Part shown: piece by piece, positions 36,511-45,765 of the stretch | Position numbering within the stretch: position 1 is the stretch's first letter | How the letters are laid out: each line of letters starts with the position of its first letter | NCBI GenBank assembly: GCA_003818205.1 | Contig: RPRQ01000006.1 | Coordinates: 40,075-104,074 of the forward strand | Length of the DNA: 64,000 nucleotides | Reading direction: 5' to 3' | DNA from: Bacteroidales bacterium | GTDB taxonomy: Bacteria; Bacteroidota; Bacteroidia; Bacteroidales; Tenuifilaceae | Program-made: the position numbers and the translations under genes | Notes under the pieces: generated by a model | Told to the model about the DNA's origin: nothing | The model's input: the letters and a program-made list of their open reading frames with translations, nothing else | Database searches by the model: none

Positions 36511-37110
36511 ATGATTGATGACAAATTATTATCTCATTCCCAATTAGATTGCGAAGGGATATGGTTTAAAATGATCGAGGGTGACGAAAAAGCATTTAAC
36601 AAGGTATACCATTATTATTACAGCGATTTATTTTTTTATGGCTTAAAGATATCTAATGATTCTGATCTTGTTAAAGATTGTATTCAGGAATTATTTATAA
36701 AGATATGGATGTTCAGGGAAAAGTTTAAAGGCATTTACTCTGTAAAAGCGTATTTGATAAAATCATTAAGGAACTCCTTAACAATGGAGTTATTGAAGAA
36801 AAAAACAATTTTACAAAGGAATACCTTACAAATCCATGAATCTGCCATCCAATTCTCTCAAGAAGATCTGCTAGTAAATGATGAAACGAATGCTTTATAC
36901 AAAAAATTGATTGCAACAACCTTGAATAAACTCACCAAAAGGCAAAGAGAAATTATTCATCTTAAATTCTATCAAGAATTAAGTTATTTGGAAATATCGG
37001 AAGTATTAGGCTTACAATACCAAGTTATTAGAAATACTGTATACGAATCTATGAAAGAATTACGATTTCACCTCCAAAAAGCAGGCAATGATAGAATGGT
37101 TATTCTTTAA
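36511..37110 (+). CDS. ECF sigma-70 family RNA polymerase sigma factor
   Basis: The frame opens at 36487, but ATG 36511 follows an AAGGG purine run at a good distance and gives 199 residues. Sigma region 2 spans DLFFYGLKISNDSDLVKDCIQELFIKIWM; region 4 is RQREIIHLKFYQELSYLEIS and onward with a helix-turn-helix. It lies 364 bp before a FecR-type gene, the usual sigma/anti-sigma pair that controls a SusC/SusD system in Bacteroidota. Shown here in two parts of the stretch only; the family call is firm. Confidence 0.9.
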   Translation: MIDDKLLSHSQLDCEGIWFKMIEGDEKAFNKVYHYYYSDLFFYGLKISNDSDLVKDCIQELFIKIWMFREKFKGIYSVKAYLIKSLRNSLTMELLKKKTILQRNTLQIHESAIQFSQEDLLVNDETNALYKKLIATTLNKLTKRQREIIHLKFYQELSYLEISEVLGLQYQVIRNTVYESMKELRFHLQKAGNDRMVIL

Positions 37111-37474
37111 AACTATTTCAATGTCATAGCCCTAATATTATTAAACACTTACAGAATCTTTGGACTCTGCTAGGTTAACCAACTTGATAAACCTTCCTGA
37201 GTTGTGAGGCCTGAAAGGGTCAATGGCAAATCTCTTAATTCAAGGACATGGAGGTCTTTTTTATGATTGTAACACATATTACTTATGCTATACAACATGT
37301 TTTTTTTACATTACAAAAAATGAAAGAACTTATCTTGTAATTAAGTTTAGGTTTATTTAGAGATCAATTTAACCCGTTGATGAAGTGTTAATAATTAAAA
37401 GTTGCTTTAGCGAGTTTTGGACATACTTAAATTAAACATTTCACCAATGGGTTTATTATACTCAAGCGCTAAAA
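37111..37474. other. 364-bp spacer between ECF sigma and FecR genes
   Basis: No gene was seen. It contains ACAACATGTTTTTTTT then CATTACAAA (37292-37316), a word with a close relative at 44575-44599 upstream of the cupin gene. The spacer is long for a sigma/anti-sigma pair, so the FecR gene may have its own promoter. Confidence 0.4.
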
Positions 37475-38458
37475 ATGATTGATAACAAAGAAATAAAAGT
37501 TGAAGATTTATTAACAAGCGAATCATTTCAATGTTTTTTTAAGAAAACAAATAATACGGACATTAAATACTGGAAGAATTGGATAAAATCGAATCCTTCA
37601 AAGATTGATATAATATTAGAAGCATTGGAAATACTAAATCAGATTGAATTTAAAAAAAAATATATAGCATTTGATATTATTGAAAAAGATTTGGAACTAC
37701 TGTTTAAAAAAATATCTAACAAAGCGATTATTATTCCTAACGCTCATATCGATAAAAAAGTCAAACAGAATACTTACCTGCTCATCAAAACTGCCGCATT
37801 AATAATTTACCCATTACTAATTGGTTCTATTACACTATTTTTCTACTTACACAAAGCACAAATTTCAGAAAACACATTTATTGACACCTATGTGCCAGCA
37901 GGTCAAAAATCAGAATTGTATTTTCCTGATGGAACTCATGTAATTATTAATTCAAATACCCGAATTAAGTACCCCTTGAATTTTTCAAAAAGAACAGTTT
38001 ATCTGAACGGAGAAGCTTTCTTCGATGTTGCAAAAGATAACTATAGCCCTTTTACTGTAAAAATGTCAACGCTTGAACTTCAAGTAGTTGGAACCAAGTT
38101 TAATGTCAAGGCATACTCTGTGGATGATTCTATAGAAACAACGTTAATTGAAGGTAAAGTTTTAATAAAAAGAAAATCAAAGAAGCATATACTAAATAGC
38201 GAAATTGTTTTAAGGCAAAATCAAAGAGCATCATATAATAAGGTAGATGGAGAACTAAAAATTAATAGGATAGAACCAATTCTATCTACCCCATGGGTTA
38301 AGAAAGCGCAAATCTTAAAAAGGAATTCATTTAACGAACAAATAAAACCTTTAGCAAGAAGGTATAATGTTGAATACAACCCAAATGATTCTTCAAGCAT
38401 CAGGTTTAATGGGGCGTTCTGGAAAAAATCTTTAATAAGAAGCGGTGCTTGCACTTAG
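37475..38458 (+). CDS. FecR-type anti-sigma factor with a frameshift near the C-terminus
   Basis: This 327-residue protein has a cytoplasmic N-terminus, a transmembrane helix at about residues 106-128 (IKTAALIIYPLLIGSITLFF) and a periplasmic FecR domain (YVPAGQKSELYFPDGTHV, GEAFFDVAKD, VVGTKFNVKAY, TLIEGKVLI). The end of the frame (IRSGACT, stop 38458) departs from the family. Reading one base over from about 38439 gives EAVLALSMIHKFLKNI with a stop at 38487-38489, which fits the usual FecR C-terminus. One extra base near 38438 therefore truncates it, by mutation or sequencing error. It lies upstream of SusC and would normally receive its signal there. Confidence 0.8.
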   Translation: MIDNKEIKVEDLLTSESFQCFFKKTNNTDIKYWKNWIKSNPSKIDIILEALEILNQIEFKKKYIAFDIIEKDLELLFKKISNKAIIIPNAHIDKKVKQNTYLLIKTAALIIYPLLIGSITLFFYLHKAQISENTFIDTYVPAGQKSELYFPDGTHVIINSNTRIKYPLNFSKRTVYLNGEAFFDVAKDNYSPFTVKMSTLELQVVGTKFNVKAYSVDDSIETTLIEGKVLIKRKSKKHILNSEIVLRQNQRASYNKVDGELKINRIEPILSTPWVKKAQILKRNSFNEQIKPLARRYNVEYNPNDSSSIRFNGAFWKKSLIRSGACT

Positions 38459-38567
38459 CATGATTCATAAATTTTTAAAGAATATATGAAACGACTGTAA
38501 ATATTAACAATTAGTATAACTTAAAATATTTGCCTATGAGATAAAAACAATGTCCTGACAAAGAAAA

Positions 38568-38598
38568 ATCGGGAAAATGCTAGCACATTTTTCCCGAT
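38568..38598 (+). terminator. Strong hairpin between FecR and SusC genes
   Basis: ATCGGGAAAATG and CATTTTTCCCGAT form an 11-bp stem (one bulged T) around a six-base loop. A short T-rich stretch follows. It would separate the sigma/anti-sigma transcript from the susC transcript or attenuate it. Confidence 0.55.
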
Positions 38599-38672
38599 CT
38601 GATTTTAAGTTGATCATCACTAGTTCAGTAACAAATCGCAATTAATTTTCTAACCTAAAATCGCTCAAATTT

Positions 38673-41600
38673 ATGAAAAAAAACTGTTTATTATTGATCC
38701 GAAAAAACTGTTTTCGGGGGAAATTAAAACCAGTTCCCTGGATAACCGTTTTCTTTTTGTTTACAAGTATTTCGCCTATACTCGCATCAGCCCATTCTTT
38801 AGAAGTATCAATCAATAAGGAAGAGTATAGGTCTGCCAACATTGATGGAGATATGGTTCAAACGAGGGAGATTAAAGGAAAAGTGGTTGATGATAAGGGA
38901 GAGGCAATTCCCGGTGTAAGTATCGTCCTAAAGGGAAAAGTTAACGTGGGCACAAGCACTGATGTTAATGGGGAGTTCACGATTAATGTAGATTCTGAGA
39001 ACGACATACTCATTTTCTCTTTCATTGGTATGAAAACCCAAGAGATACCTGTTGGTGCAAATAATTTTTTAACTGTTAACCTTGCACCTGAAGTTGAAAC
39101 TCTTGAAGAGATTGTGGTTGTTGCTTATGGTACACAAAAGAAAGGATCTTTAACCGGAGCAATTACAGTTCTTAAATCGGAAGAGCTAGCGAAATCTCCA
39201 GCAATGTCATTAAACCAAACCCTGCAAGGTAAAGTTGCTGGTCTTCAGGTGGTGCAAAGTAATGGTTTAGTTGGTGAAATGCCTTATATACAAATTCGTG
39301 GGACAGGATCGCTTGCCGCTTCCAATTCTCCGCTATTCGTGATCGATGGAATGCCTACGCCTGCCGCTGATTTTAGATCAATCAATCCGAATGATATCGA
39401 ATCAGTTTCAATATTAAAGGATGCGTCTTCTGCATCATTGTATGGCTCAAGGGCAAGCAATGGAGTTATACTGATTACCACAAAAAGAGGGAAATCTGGC
39501 AAGACTGCCTTTAATGTTAGCATCACTGAAGGTTTTTCGACATTAACAAACACTAAGTTCAGGATGATGAACTCTAGAGAACTAATTGATTGGGAAATTC
39601 TTGTTGGAAAAAGGCAGGCAAATGACCCTAACATCGCAGCTGACTTAGCAAATGATCATAGCTGGATAAAGGATCTTACACAAACTGGTAGAAATAGGTC
39701 CTACGATATATCCGTTTCATCTGGAAATGAGACTACCAAATTTTATACCTCTATGGCTTACCTGAAGCAAGGAGGCATTGTAAAATCAAATGATCTCAAT
39801 CGTTTTACCATCAAATCGAATGTTGACCATAAAATAAATAAATACCTAAATATGGGGTTATCGCTCACATTCGGGAAAACTCAACGAACACCTGTAAATC
39901 AAGCCCTTAGCGGAACAAACCCATTGATATGTATGTATATGAACAGGCCGTACAACCCTGTTAGAAATCCTGACGGAACCTGGGCTGACACTCACTGGGG
40001 CTGGCAAAATCCATTAGAGCATCTTGAAAACCTCACATTAAAATATAATGATTACAAAGGTATGGGAAGTGCCTTTCTGGAAATTACCCCAATAAAAGAC
40101 CTTTCTGTAAAGGAAATGGTTGGTCTAGATATGACAGAAACCGAATACTCCGAATTCCTACAACCCGATTCAAGAAACGTGCAACTCGGGAATGCGCCAA
40201 GTCGATTAATCAACTCATCTGAAAGAAAACAATCTTATACATCAATTACTACTGCTACATACAACAAGGCAATTAACAACCATGAAGTAAAAGTAATTGC
40301 CGGATTTGAGGTGCAATCCTACCGAAATAAATCGATGCTTGCCCAAGGAAGGAATCTTCCCTCCGATCAAACAACTGTCCTAAATGCAGCAGCAACCCCA
40401 TTTGCTACAACAGGAGGAGCAGGGGGTTGGGGACTTGTTTCGTACCTTACAAATTTCCACTATAATTATAAAGTAAAGTATCTAATAGATGCAACTATTC
40501 GAAGGGATGGCTGCTCAAGGTTTGGAAAAGATGTCCGATATGGGAACTTTTGGTCAATTGGGGCTGGATGGAACCTTCATATGGAGGAGTTTATTAAAAA
40601 TATTTCGATCATTAACCAGCTAAAGTTGAGGGCTAGCTGGGGGACATCAGGTAATTTTGAAATCGGTGATTTCGCATCATTAACAACAATTGCCTATAGC
40701 AAATATATGGATAAGAATACGTCTTACCTCTACCAAATTGGGAACTCGGAGTTAACATGGGAAAAAAATAATATTAAAGCATTAGGTTTAGATTATGCTA
40801 TTTTAAATAATCGTATAAAAGGGAAGCTTGACTTATATAACAGAGTAACAAAAGATCTTTTACAATGGGAGCCCATGAACTCCTCATCTGGTTTCTATTC
40901 AATATTACGTAATGTGGGAAGTATTCAAAATAAAGGTATAGAGTTTACGGTTGATGCTGAAATTATTAAATCGGATGGCTTTGGTTATAGCTTTGGATTT
41001 TCCATTTCGCATAATAATTCAAAAGTTCTTAAACTTTCAGACGGGAAAGATGTACAAACTGATGGAACAACCTTGCTCCGTGAAGGAGAAAAACCTTATG
41101 CCTTTTTCTTGGTTAAATATGCTGGAGTTAATCCTTCGAATGGAGAACCTCTTTTCTATACAAAAGATGGAAAAGTTACCAATGTATATAGTTCAAATGA
41201 TTTGGTAATGACTAATAAAAGTAATGATCCAGTATATTTTGGGACAGTTAGTAATGAGCTGACATACAAAAATATAAGTTTATCAGCAAGCCTTTACTAT
41301 AGTCTTGGGAACTATGTATATAATGGAATACTAGAGGTGATCCAAGGAGATGGACAGGAACAGGGTAATCAAGCTGTTGAAGCATTAACACATTCTTGGC
41401 ATAAACCAGGGGATATAGTTGAAATCCCAAAACAGGACTTAAATATACCTCGTGCTCCAGGTACTACAAGAGAATTAGAGAATGCCTCATTTATTCGATT
41501 AACAGATGTTACTCTTTCATATAGTATTCCTGAAAAGTGGTTTGGAAAACAACATAAAAAATCGGTGAAGGTATATGCAAAGGGCATGAACCTGTGGACT

Positions 41601-41705
41601 TATACAAAATTTTCAGGGATCGATCCAGAACTTTATTATGGCCCATGGAATTTTAGGATTCCCCCTTCACGGATTATAAATTTTGGGATAGATATTTCAT
41701 TCTAA
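38673..41705 (+). CDS. SusC/RagA-type TonB-linked outer-membrane transporter, lacking an STN domain
   Basis: This 1010-residue protein has an N-terminal signal peptide (to about residue 41). The CarboxypepD_reg-like domain begins REIKGKVVDDKGEAIPGVSI (about 66) and the plug starts near LEEIVVVAYGTQKKGSLTGA (about 143). A 22-strand barrel follows, ending INFGIDISF. TonB-dependent import of oligosaccharides or peptides is the family role, with SusD as lid. Only about 25 residues separate the signal from the first domain, so the STN domain that normally talks to FecR is absent, even though ECF/FecR genes lie just upstream. Confidence 0.9.
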   Translation: MKKNCLLLIRKNCFRGKLKPVPWITVFFLFTSISPILASAHSLEVSINKEEYRSANIDGDMVQTREIKGKVVDDKGEAIPGVSIVLKGKVNVGTSTDVNGEFTINVDSENDILIFSFIGMKTQEIPVGANNFLTVNLAPEVETLEEIVVVAYGTQKKGSLTGAITVLKSEELAKSPAMSLNQTLQGKVAGLQVVQSNGLVGEMPYIQIRGTGSLAASNSPLFVIDGMPTPAADFRSINPNDIESVSILKDASSASLYGSRASNGVILITTKRGKSGKTAFNVSITEGFSTLTNTKFRMMNSRELIDWEILVGKRQANDPNIAADLANDHSWIKDLTQTGRNRSYDISVSSGNETTKFYTSMAYLKQGGIVKSNDLNRFTIKSNVDHKINKYLNMGLSLTFGKTQRTPVNQALSGTNPLICMYMNRPYNPVRNPDGTWADTHWGWQNPLEHLENLTLKYNDYKGMGSAFLEITPIKDLSVKEMVGLDMTETEYSEFLQPDSRNVQLGNAPSRLINSSERKQSYTSITTATYNKAINNHEVKVIAGFEVQSYRNKSMLAQGRNLPSDQTTVLNAAATPFATTGGAGGWGLVSYLTNFHYNYKVKYLIDATIRRDGCSRFGKDVRYGNFWSIGAGWNLHMEEFIKNISIINQLKLRASWGTSGNFEIGDFASLTTIAYSKYMDKNTSYLYQIGNSELTWEKNNIKALGLDYAILNNRIKGKLDLYNRVTKDLLQWEPMNSSSGFYSILRNVGSIQNKGIEFTVDAEIIKSDGFGYSFGFSISHNNSKVLKLSDGKDVQTDGTTLLREGEKPYAFFLVKYAGVNPSNGEPLFYTKDGKVTNVYSSNDLVMTNKSNDPVYFGTVSNELTYKNISLSASLYYSLGNYVYNGILEVIQGDGQEQGNQAVEALTHSWHKPGDIVEIPKQDLNIPRAPGTTRELENASFIRLTDVTLSYSIPEKWFGKQHKKSVKVYAKGMNLWTYTKFSGIDPELYYGPWNFRIPPSRIINFGIDISF

Positions 41706-41727
41706 TTAACCATTAAAGAGCAGAGAA

Positions 41728-43167
41728 ATGAAACTAAATAGATTATTAATACTTATTATTTTAACATTAACCACTTTTTCGTGCGAAGAAGTGCTTGATG
41801 TTAAGCCATCTGATAAGGTATCTCCGGAACAAGCCTATAGCACTATAGAAAACTTTAGCTATGCAGTTGATGGGTTATATCAGATAATTCGGGATGGTGC
41901 TATGACTCCTAGTTTTCTACTATATCCTGATATTCTTTCCGACAATTGCATAATGAATTTTGCAGGAAACAAGTCGGCACAGTCATTATTTACATGGACT
42001 TATAAGGATACAGATGGTGGCGTTGATGGTATTTGGGCTAATGGTTATAAGGTTATCTTGGCAGCAAATATGATCTTAGAAAGAATTGAAGACTTCACCG
42101 GTGGCACTGAAGTGCAGAGGGAAAGGGTGAAAGCAGAAGCACTAGCAATAAGAGCGTTAATGCATTTTCAGCTTGTTAGATACTTCGGGAAAACATATTC
42201 TGCACAAAGTTCTTCAGATCTTGGAGTACCATACATTACCTCTTCAACTGATACTAAGAAAACAAGGAGTACCGTACAGGAATGCTACAATTTGATTATA
42301 AAAGATTTAACCGATGCAAAAACATTGCTAGTATCACCTGGTGTAGATAGAGGCTTAAACACTTATATAAGCGCTGATGCAATTGACGCATTGTTAGCCC
42401 GTATTTACCTGACCCAAAAGGATTATACAAATGCCATAACATTCTCAACAAATGTAATTAGCAAGTCCAAATACGCTTTGAGTAACACTACCACCTTTAA
42501 AGATATGTGGACAGTTGATAATGCCGGCAAAGAAATGATTTTCAAGTTGAAGTGCCTCGAGAAGGAGGGTCCGCGAGTAGGTTCATACTATACTGGAGCA
42601 GTTTTGTCTGAATATGTTCCTGCATTCGAGTTCTATCAGCTATTCGCAAATAATGATGTTCGTAAGGCTGCCTACTTCAAACGATCGTATATTTCCGTTA
42701 CTAAACAGTGGTACAACTTTGTATATAAGTACAGTTCACGGAGTGGTGTAGCCGATGGCTTTAATCTTTCAGATATTGTGATCTGTCGTTTAGCTGAGCA
42801 ATACTTAATAAGAGCTGAAGCATACTGTAAAACATCAGCCTTTGACCTTGCTCGAGGCGACTTAAATGCATTACGAGCTAACCGCTATACAGGTTTTGTT
42901 GACCCCAACGAACCCGATAATGATTTAGAAAATGCCATTGCATTGGAAAGAAGGCTTGAATTGGCATTCGAGGGGGATCGTTGGTTTGAATTGCAAAGGC
43001 AGGATTTGGACATTATTAGAAACGGCACCTTTGGTGATGCAGAAGATGGAACTGGCACAAAAAATACAGTTTTGCAGTTACCTACAACCAGCCATTTGAG
43101 AGTTTTCCCAATTCCGTTTAGTGAGTGGAAGTATAATCCTGCTTGCGAAAAAAATCATGGTTATTAA
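41728..43167 (+). CDS. SusD/RagB-type substrate-binding lipoprotein
   Basis: This 479-residue protein has a lipoprotein signal (TTFSC, Cys19). The N-terminal half is the TPR-like SusD core (SPEQAYSTIENFSYAVDGLY, KAEALAIRALMHFQLVRYFG). The later blocks (RLAEQYLIRAEAYCKT and LELAFEGDRWFELQR) are the RagB/SusD hallmarks. It lies 22 bp after SusC and would bind the nutrient at the cell surface and cap the transporter. Nothing in the sequence identifies the ligand. Confidence 0.93.
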   Translation: MKLNRLLILIILTLTTFSCEEVLDVKPSDKVSPEQAYSTIENFSYAVDGLYQIIRDGAMTPSFLLYPDILSDNCIMNFAGNKSAQSLFTWTYKDTDGGVDGIWANGYKVILAANMILERIEDFTGGTEVQRERVKAEALAIRALMHFQLVRYFGKTYSAQSSSDLGVPYITSSTDTKKTRSTVQECYNLIIKDLTDAKTLLVSPGVDRGLNTYISADAIDALLARIYLTQKDYTNAITFSTNVISKSKYALSNTTTFKDMWTVDNAGKEMIFKLKCLEKEGPRVGSYYTGAVLSEYVPAFEFYQLFANNDVRKAAYFKRSYISVTKQWYNFVYKYSSRSGVADGFNLSDIVICRLAEQYLIRAEAYCKTSAFDLARGDLNALRANRYTGFVDPNEPDNDLENAIALERRLELAFEGDRWFELQRQDLDIIRNGTFGDAEDGTGTKNTVLQLPTTSHLRVFPIPFSEWKYNPACEKNHGY

Positions 43168-43187
43168 CTGATAATTAGATAAACGCT

Positions 43188-44072
43188 ATGAAAAAGAAAA
43201 ATATATTTTTAATACTTACGCTTCTCGTTTCAACTGTCACCTACTATTCATGCGAAACGGAGGATCACTTCTACAATGGCCCTGAAATGTTTTCCTTTGC
43301 AGAAGGAACATATGCAGCCCTTGATGTAACACCAAATGCTCCCGCTGATGGAAATAAATACCAAATAACAGTTGGAAGTACAGTAATTACCAATTCAGAT
43401 AGAATCGTAAGTTTAAGCATTTCTAGTGAAAGTACTGCAATTGAGGGTACCCATTTTGCAGCGATTAACAAACAGGTTACAATACCTGCAGGCAAATGCT
43501 TAGGTACGCTAACTATTTCTGCACTTTATGAAAACTTCATTGATGATGCTGCTAAAAAATTAATTTTAAAATTGGATGGGGATAATACTTTGTCGGATTC
43601 TGTATTTACATTGTCAATGCAAAAATCTTGCCCTTATGACCCTTCCAATATAATGGGAACTTACAATGTTGTTGATACAAGATGGTATCAAAACACAGAT
43701 GCAGAAACTTCAATAAACTATGAAGTAACAATATCCGAAGTACCCAGTGACCCTTATCAGCTAAAAATAGCAAACATTGGCAGTGGTTATGGAAGCGAGC
43801 TAATTATCTCAATTGATCAGGTAGAATCAAACACGAGGAAAGTAACTTTTACCGATCAGATAAGCGGAAGCGATCCTACCATAAGCATAAAAACAGGAGA
43901 ACCATTCGGTGCTTTAACGTACGAGCAGCTCTCTAAATTTTTCGGACCTAGTAAAAATAATTATGTTAATGTGTGTGCTGAGCAAATTGTATTAAATATT
44001 CTAATAAGCTATCAAGGTGCTGGTGCATGGGAGGTACACTCCTATGGAACGTTAACATTAACTAAAAAATAG
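43188..44072 (+). CDS. SusE-position surface lipoprotein with a Calx-beta-like domain
   Basis: This 294-residue protein has a lipobox (YYSC, Cys22). Residues about 50-145 (RIVSLSISSESTAIEGTHF and KQVTIPAGKCLGTLTI) look like a Calx-beta/DUF1735-type immunoglobulin-like domain. The remainder (NIMGTYNVVDTRWY through EVHSYGTLTLTKK) is a beta-rich lipocalin-like part. It is third in the SusC-SusD transcript, 20 bp after SusD, where Bacteroidota keep SusE/F-like accessory glycan- or peptide-binding lipoproteins. No specific ligand can be assigned. Confidence 0.75.
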   Translation: MKKKNIFLILTLLVSTVTYYSCETEDHFYNGPEMFSFAEGTYAALDVTPNAPADGNKYQITVGSTVITNSDRIVSLSISSESTAIEGTHFAAINKQVTIPAGKCLGTLTISALYENFIDDAAKKLILKLDGDNTLSDSVFTLSMQKSCPYDPSNIMGTYNVVDTRWYQNTDAETSINYEVTISEVPSDPYQLKIANIGSGYGSELIISIDQVESNTRKVTFTDQISGSDPTISIKTGEPFGALTYEQLSKFFGPSKNNYVNVCAEQIVLNILISYQGAGAWEVHSYGTLTLTKK

Positions 44073-44129
44073 CAATTATTAAGTTTACAAGAATTAGAGT
44101 TTAGCTAATTAGATTATTAGAAACCCCAT

Positions 44130-44170
44130 GAAAGAAGATATTTCTTGAAAAAGAGTATCTTCTTTCTTCG
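44130..44170 (+). terminator. Terminator of the SusC-SusD operon
   Basis: GAAAGAAGATA (44130-44140) pairs perfectly with TATCTTCTTTC (44156-44166), an 11-bp stem with a 15-base loop. The T-rich right arm continues into TTCG. It lies 58 bp after the stop of the third gene. Confidence 0.55.
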
Positions 44171-44661
44171 TATGTTGAGCATGGCTCTTCCCCTTGCTAC
44201 CCTTTTTCTATTATCCAAGTTTCGATACATTCAAACACAATCAATTCAGTATGAGAATAGCTCCTGTTTAAATGATTTTATATAACAGGATCCTTAAGAA
44301 ATGGCAGAATCAGCTTCGGGGAAAAGGTACTACTGGCGAAAATCGAATTGCACACAGGCGAATCAGGCTATGGGCAAAGATTGGTTTGAGTTGCAAGGTT
44401 AGTATAACCTGATATTAACTACGAACGGTTAAACAATTTAAGGAAACCATCATGTGCGAGAGCACGCAAAGCAGTGAGAGATTGGGAAAGATAATCCCCT
44501 ACCTACTTGATTTTTTTTACCATTTCTGATAACTATACAAATACCTTATCTATTCGATAACATATTAATGTTTCACAACACATTTTTTTCTCATTACAAA
44601 TAGCATTTAATTCTATCTCTAGTTATAAGTCTTTATTATTTAATAAAGATGATTCTAAAAA
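44171..44661. other. Spacer with a possible SusD-like relic
   Basis: No intact gene was seen. A 33-residue frame from ATG 44301 to a stop at 44400-44402 ends KDWFELQG, which resembles the SusD word DRWFELQR encoded at 42978-43001; about 50 bases of nucleotide similarity can be followed beyond the stop. The word ACAACACATTTTTTTC then CATTACAAA (44575-44599) resembles 37292-37316 and may be part of a promoter for the cupin gene. Confidence 0.35.
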
Positions 44662-45039
44662 ATGCTAACTCATAACAACAAAACATTAAGTATGGTTATA
44701 AAAAAGTCTCAACGGTTTACTGATTATAAAATCAACCTTAAAGGAGGGGCTGGAAAGATTGTAATCAAACACGTTTTAGAAAAACAGGAGTTTACTTCCT
44801 CAATAAGACATTTCTCTGATATGATTATCGCTTCAGGCTGTAGCATTGGCAAGCATAAGCATATCAACGAAGAAGAAATATATGTGGTAAGAGAAGGTAA
44901 AGGATATGCTCACCTTAATGAAAGTGAGTTTATCTTAGAAGCAGGTGATGTTATGATTGTTAAAGATGGAGATGAGCATAGCATAACAAATATTGGCGAT
45001 TCCGATTTAATGATTACGGCTGTAATATCATGTTATTAA
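44662..45039 (+). CDS. Small cupin-domain protein
   Basis: This is a single cupin of 125 residues; ATG 44692 (MVIKKSQRF) is an alternative start. SGCSIGKHKHINEEEIYVV is the first cupin motif (two His and a Glu as metal ligands), and DVMIVKDGDEHSITNIGDS is the second, with the last His. Such proteins are often sugar isomerases, epimerases or sensors. It is the first gene of the long plus-strand set and lies 19 bp before the transaldolase gene, which suggests a sugar-phosphate role, but no substrate can be read. Confidence 0.75.
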   Translation: MLTHNNKTLSMVIKKSQRFTDYKINLKGGAGKIVIKHVLEKQEFTSSIRHFSDMIIASGCSIGKHKHINEEEIYVVREGKGYAHLNESEFILEAGDVMIVKDGDEHSITNIGDSDLMITAVISCY

Positions 45040-45058
45040 CAAATAAAACTAATCAAAA

Positions 45059-45715
45059 ATGAAATTCTTTATTGACACAGCAAACCTCGAACAAATAATT
45101 GAGGCTCAAAATTTAGGAATTCTCGATGGAGTAACCACAAACCCTTCGTTAATGGCTAAGGAGGGGATAAAAGGGAATGAGAATATTCTGGCACATTACC
45201 AAAGAATATGTGAAATAGTTGATGGCGATGTTAGCGCTGAGGTTATTTCTACAGATTATAATGGAATGATTAAAGAAGGTGAAATTCTCGCTAAACTTCA
45301 TCCACGTATTGTTGTAAAAGTTCCTATGATAAAGGAGGGAATTAGGGCAATAAAATATTTTTCGGGTAAAAACATTCGCACCAATTGTACTTTAGTCTTC
45401 TCGCCAGGACAAGCCTTACTTGCAGCTAAAGCGGGTGCATACTATGTATCCCCATTTGTTGGGCGTTTGGATGATATCTCATTCGATGGAATGGAACTAG
45501 TTGCTCATATTGTTAATATTTATAAAACGTATGATTTTAAAACGCAAGTTCTAGCCGCGTCCATTCGTAACCCAATACATATAATTAAAGCATTAGATGC
45601 GGGAGCCCATGTTGCTACATGCCCACTTGATGCCATACTTGGATTGCTAAAACATCCATTAACAGATATAGGATTACAAAAGTTTCTTGAAGATTATAGC
45701 AGGGTAACATCCTAG
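45059..45715 (+). CDS. tal: Small-type transaldolase (TalC/FSA family)
   Basis: This 218-residue protein begins [19 protein letters not shown], with [13 protein letters not shown], the Schiff-base lysine K87 in [10 protein letters not shown] and [14 protein letters not shown]. The residue that separates transaldolase from fructose 6-phosphate aldolase is Gln59 in E. coli FsaA and Glu in transaldolases; here it is Glu62 (SAEVIST). Transaldolase, acting in the pentose-phosphate pathway, is therefore favoured. It lies between a cupin gene and the Tricorn-like gene, and upstream of transketolase. Confidence 0.85.
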   Translation: MKFFIDTANLEQIIEAQNLGILDGVTTNPSLMAKEGIKGNENILAHYQRICEIVDGDVSAEVISTDYNGMIKEGEILAKLHPRIVVKVPMIKEGIRAIKYFSGKNIRTNCTLVFSPGQALLAAKAGAYYVSPFVGRLDDISFDGMELVAHIVNIYKTYDFKTQVLAASIRNPIHIIKALDAGAHVATCPLDAILGLLKHPLTDIGLQKFLEDYSRVTS

Positions 45716-45765
45716 TAGTCAATGGTTTTATTGTTATAAATAATTTTCAATTAAAAAATAGGATA

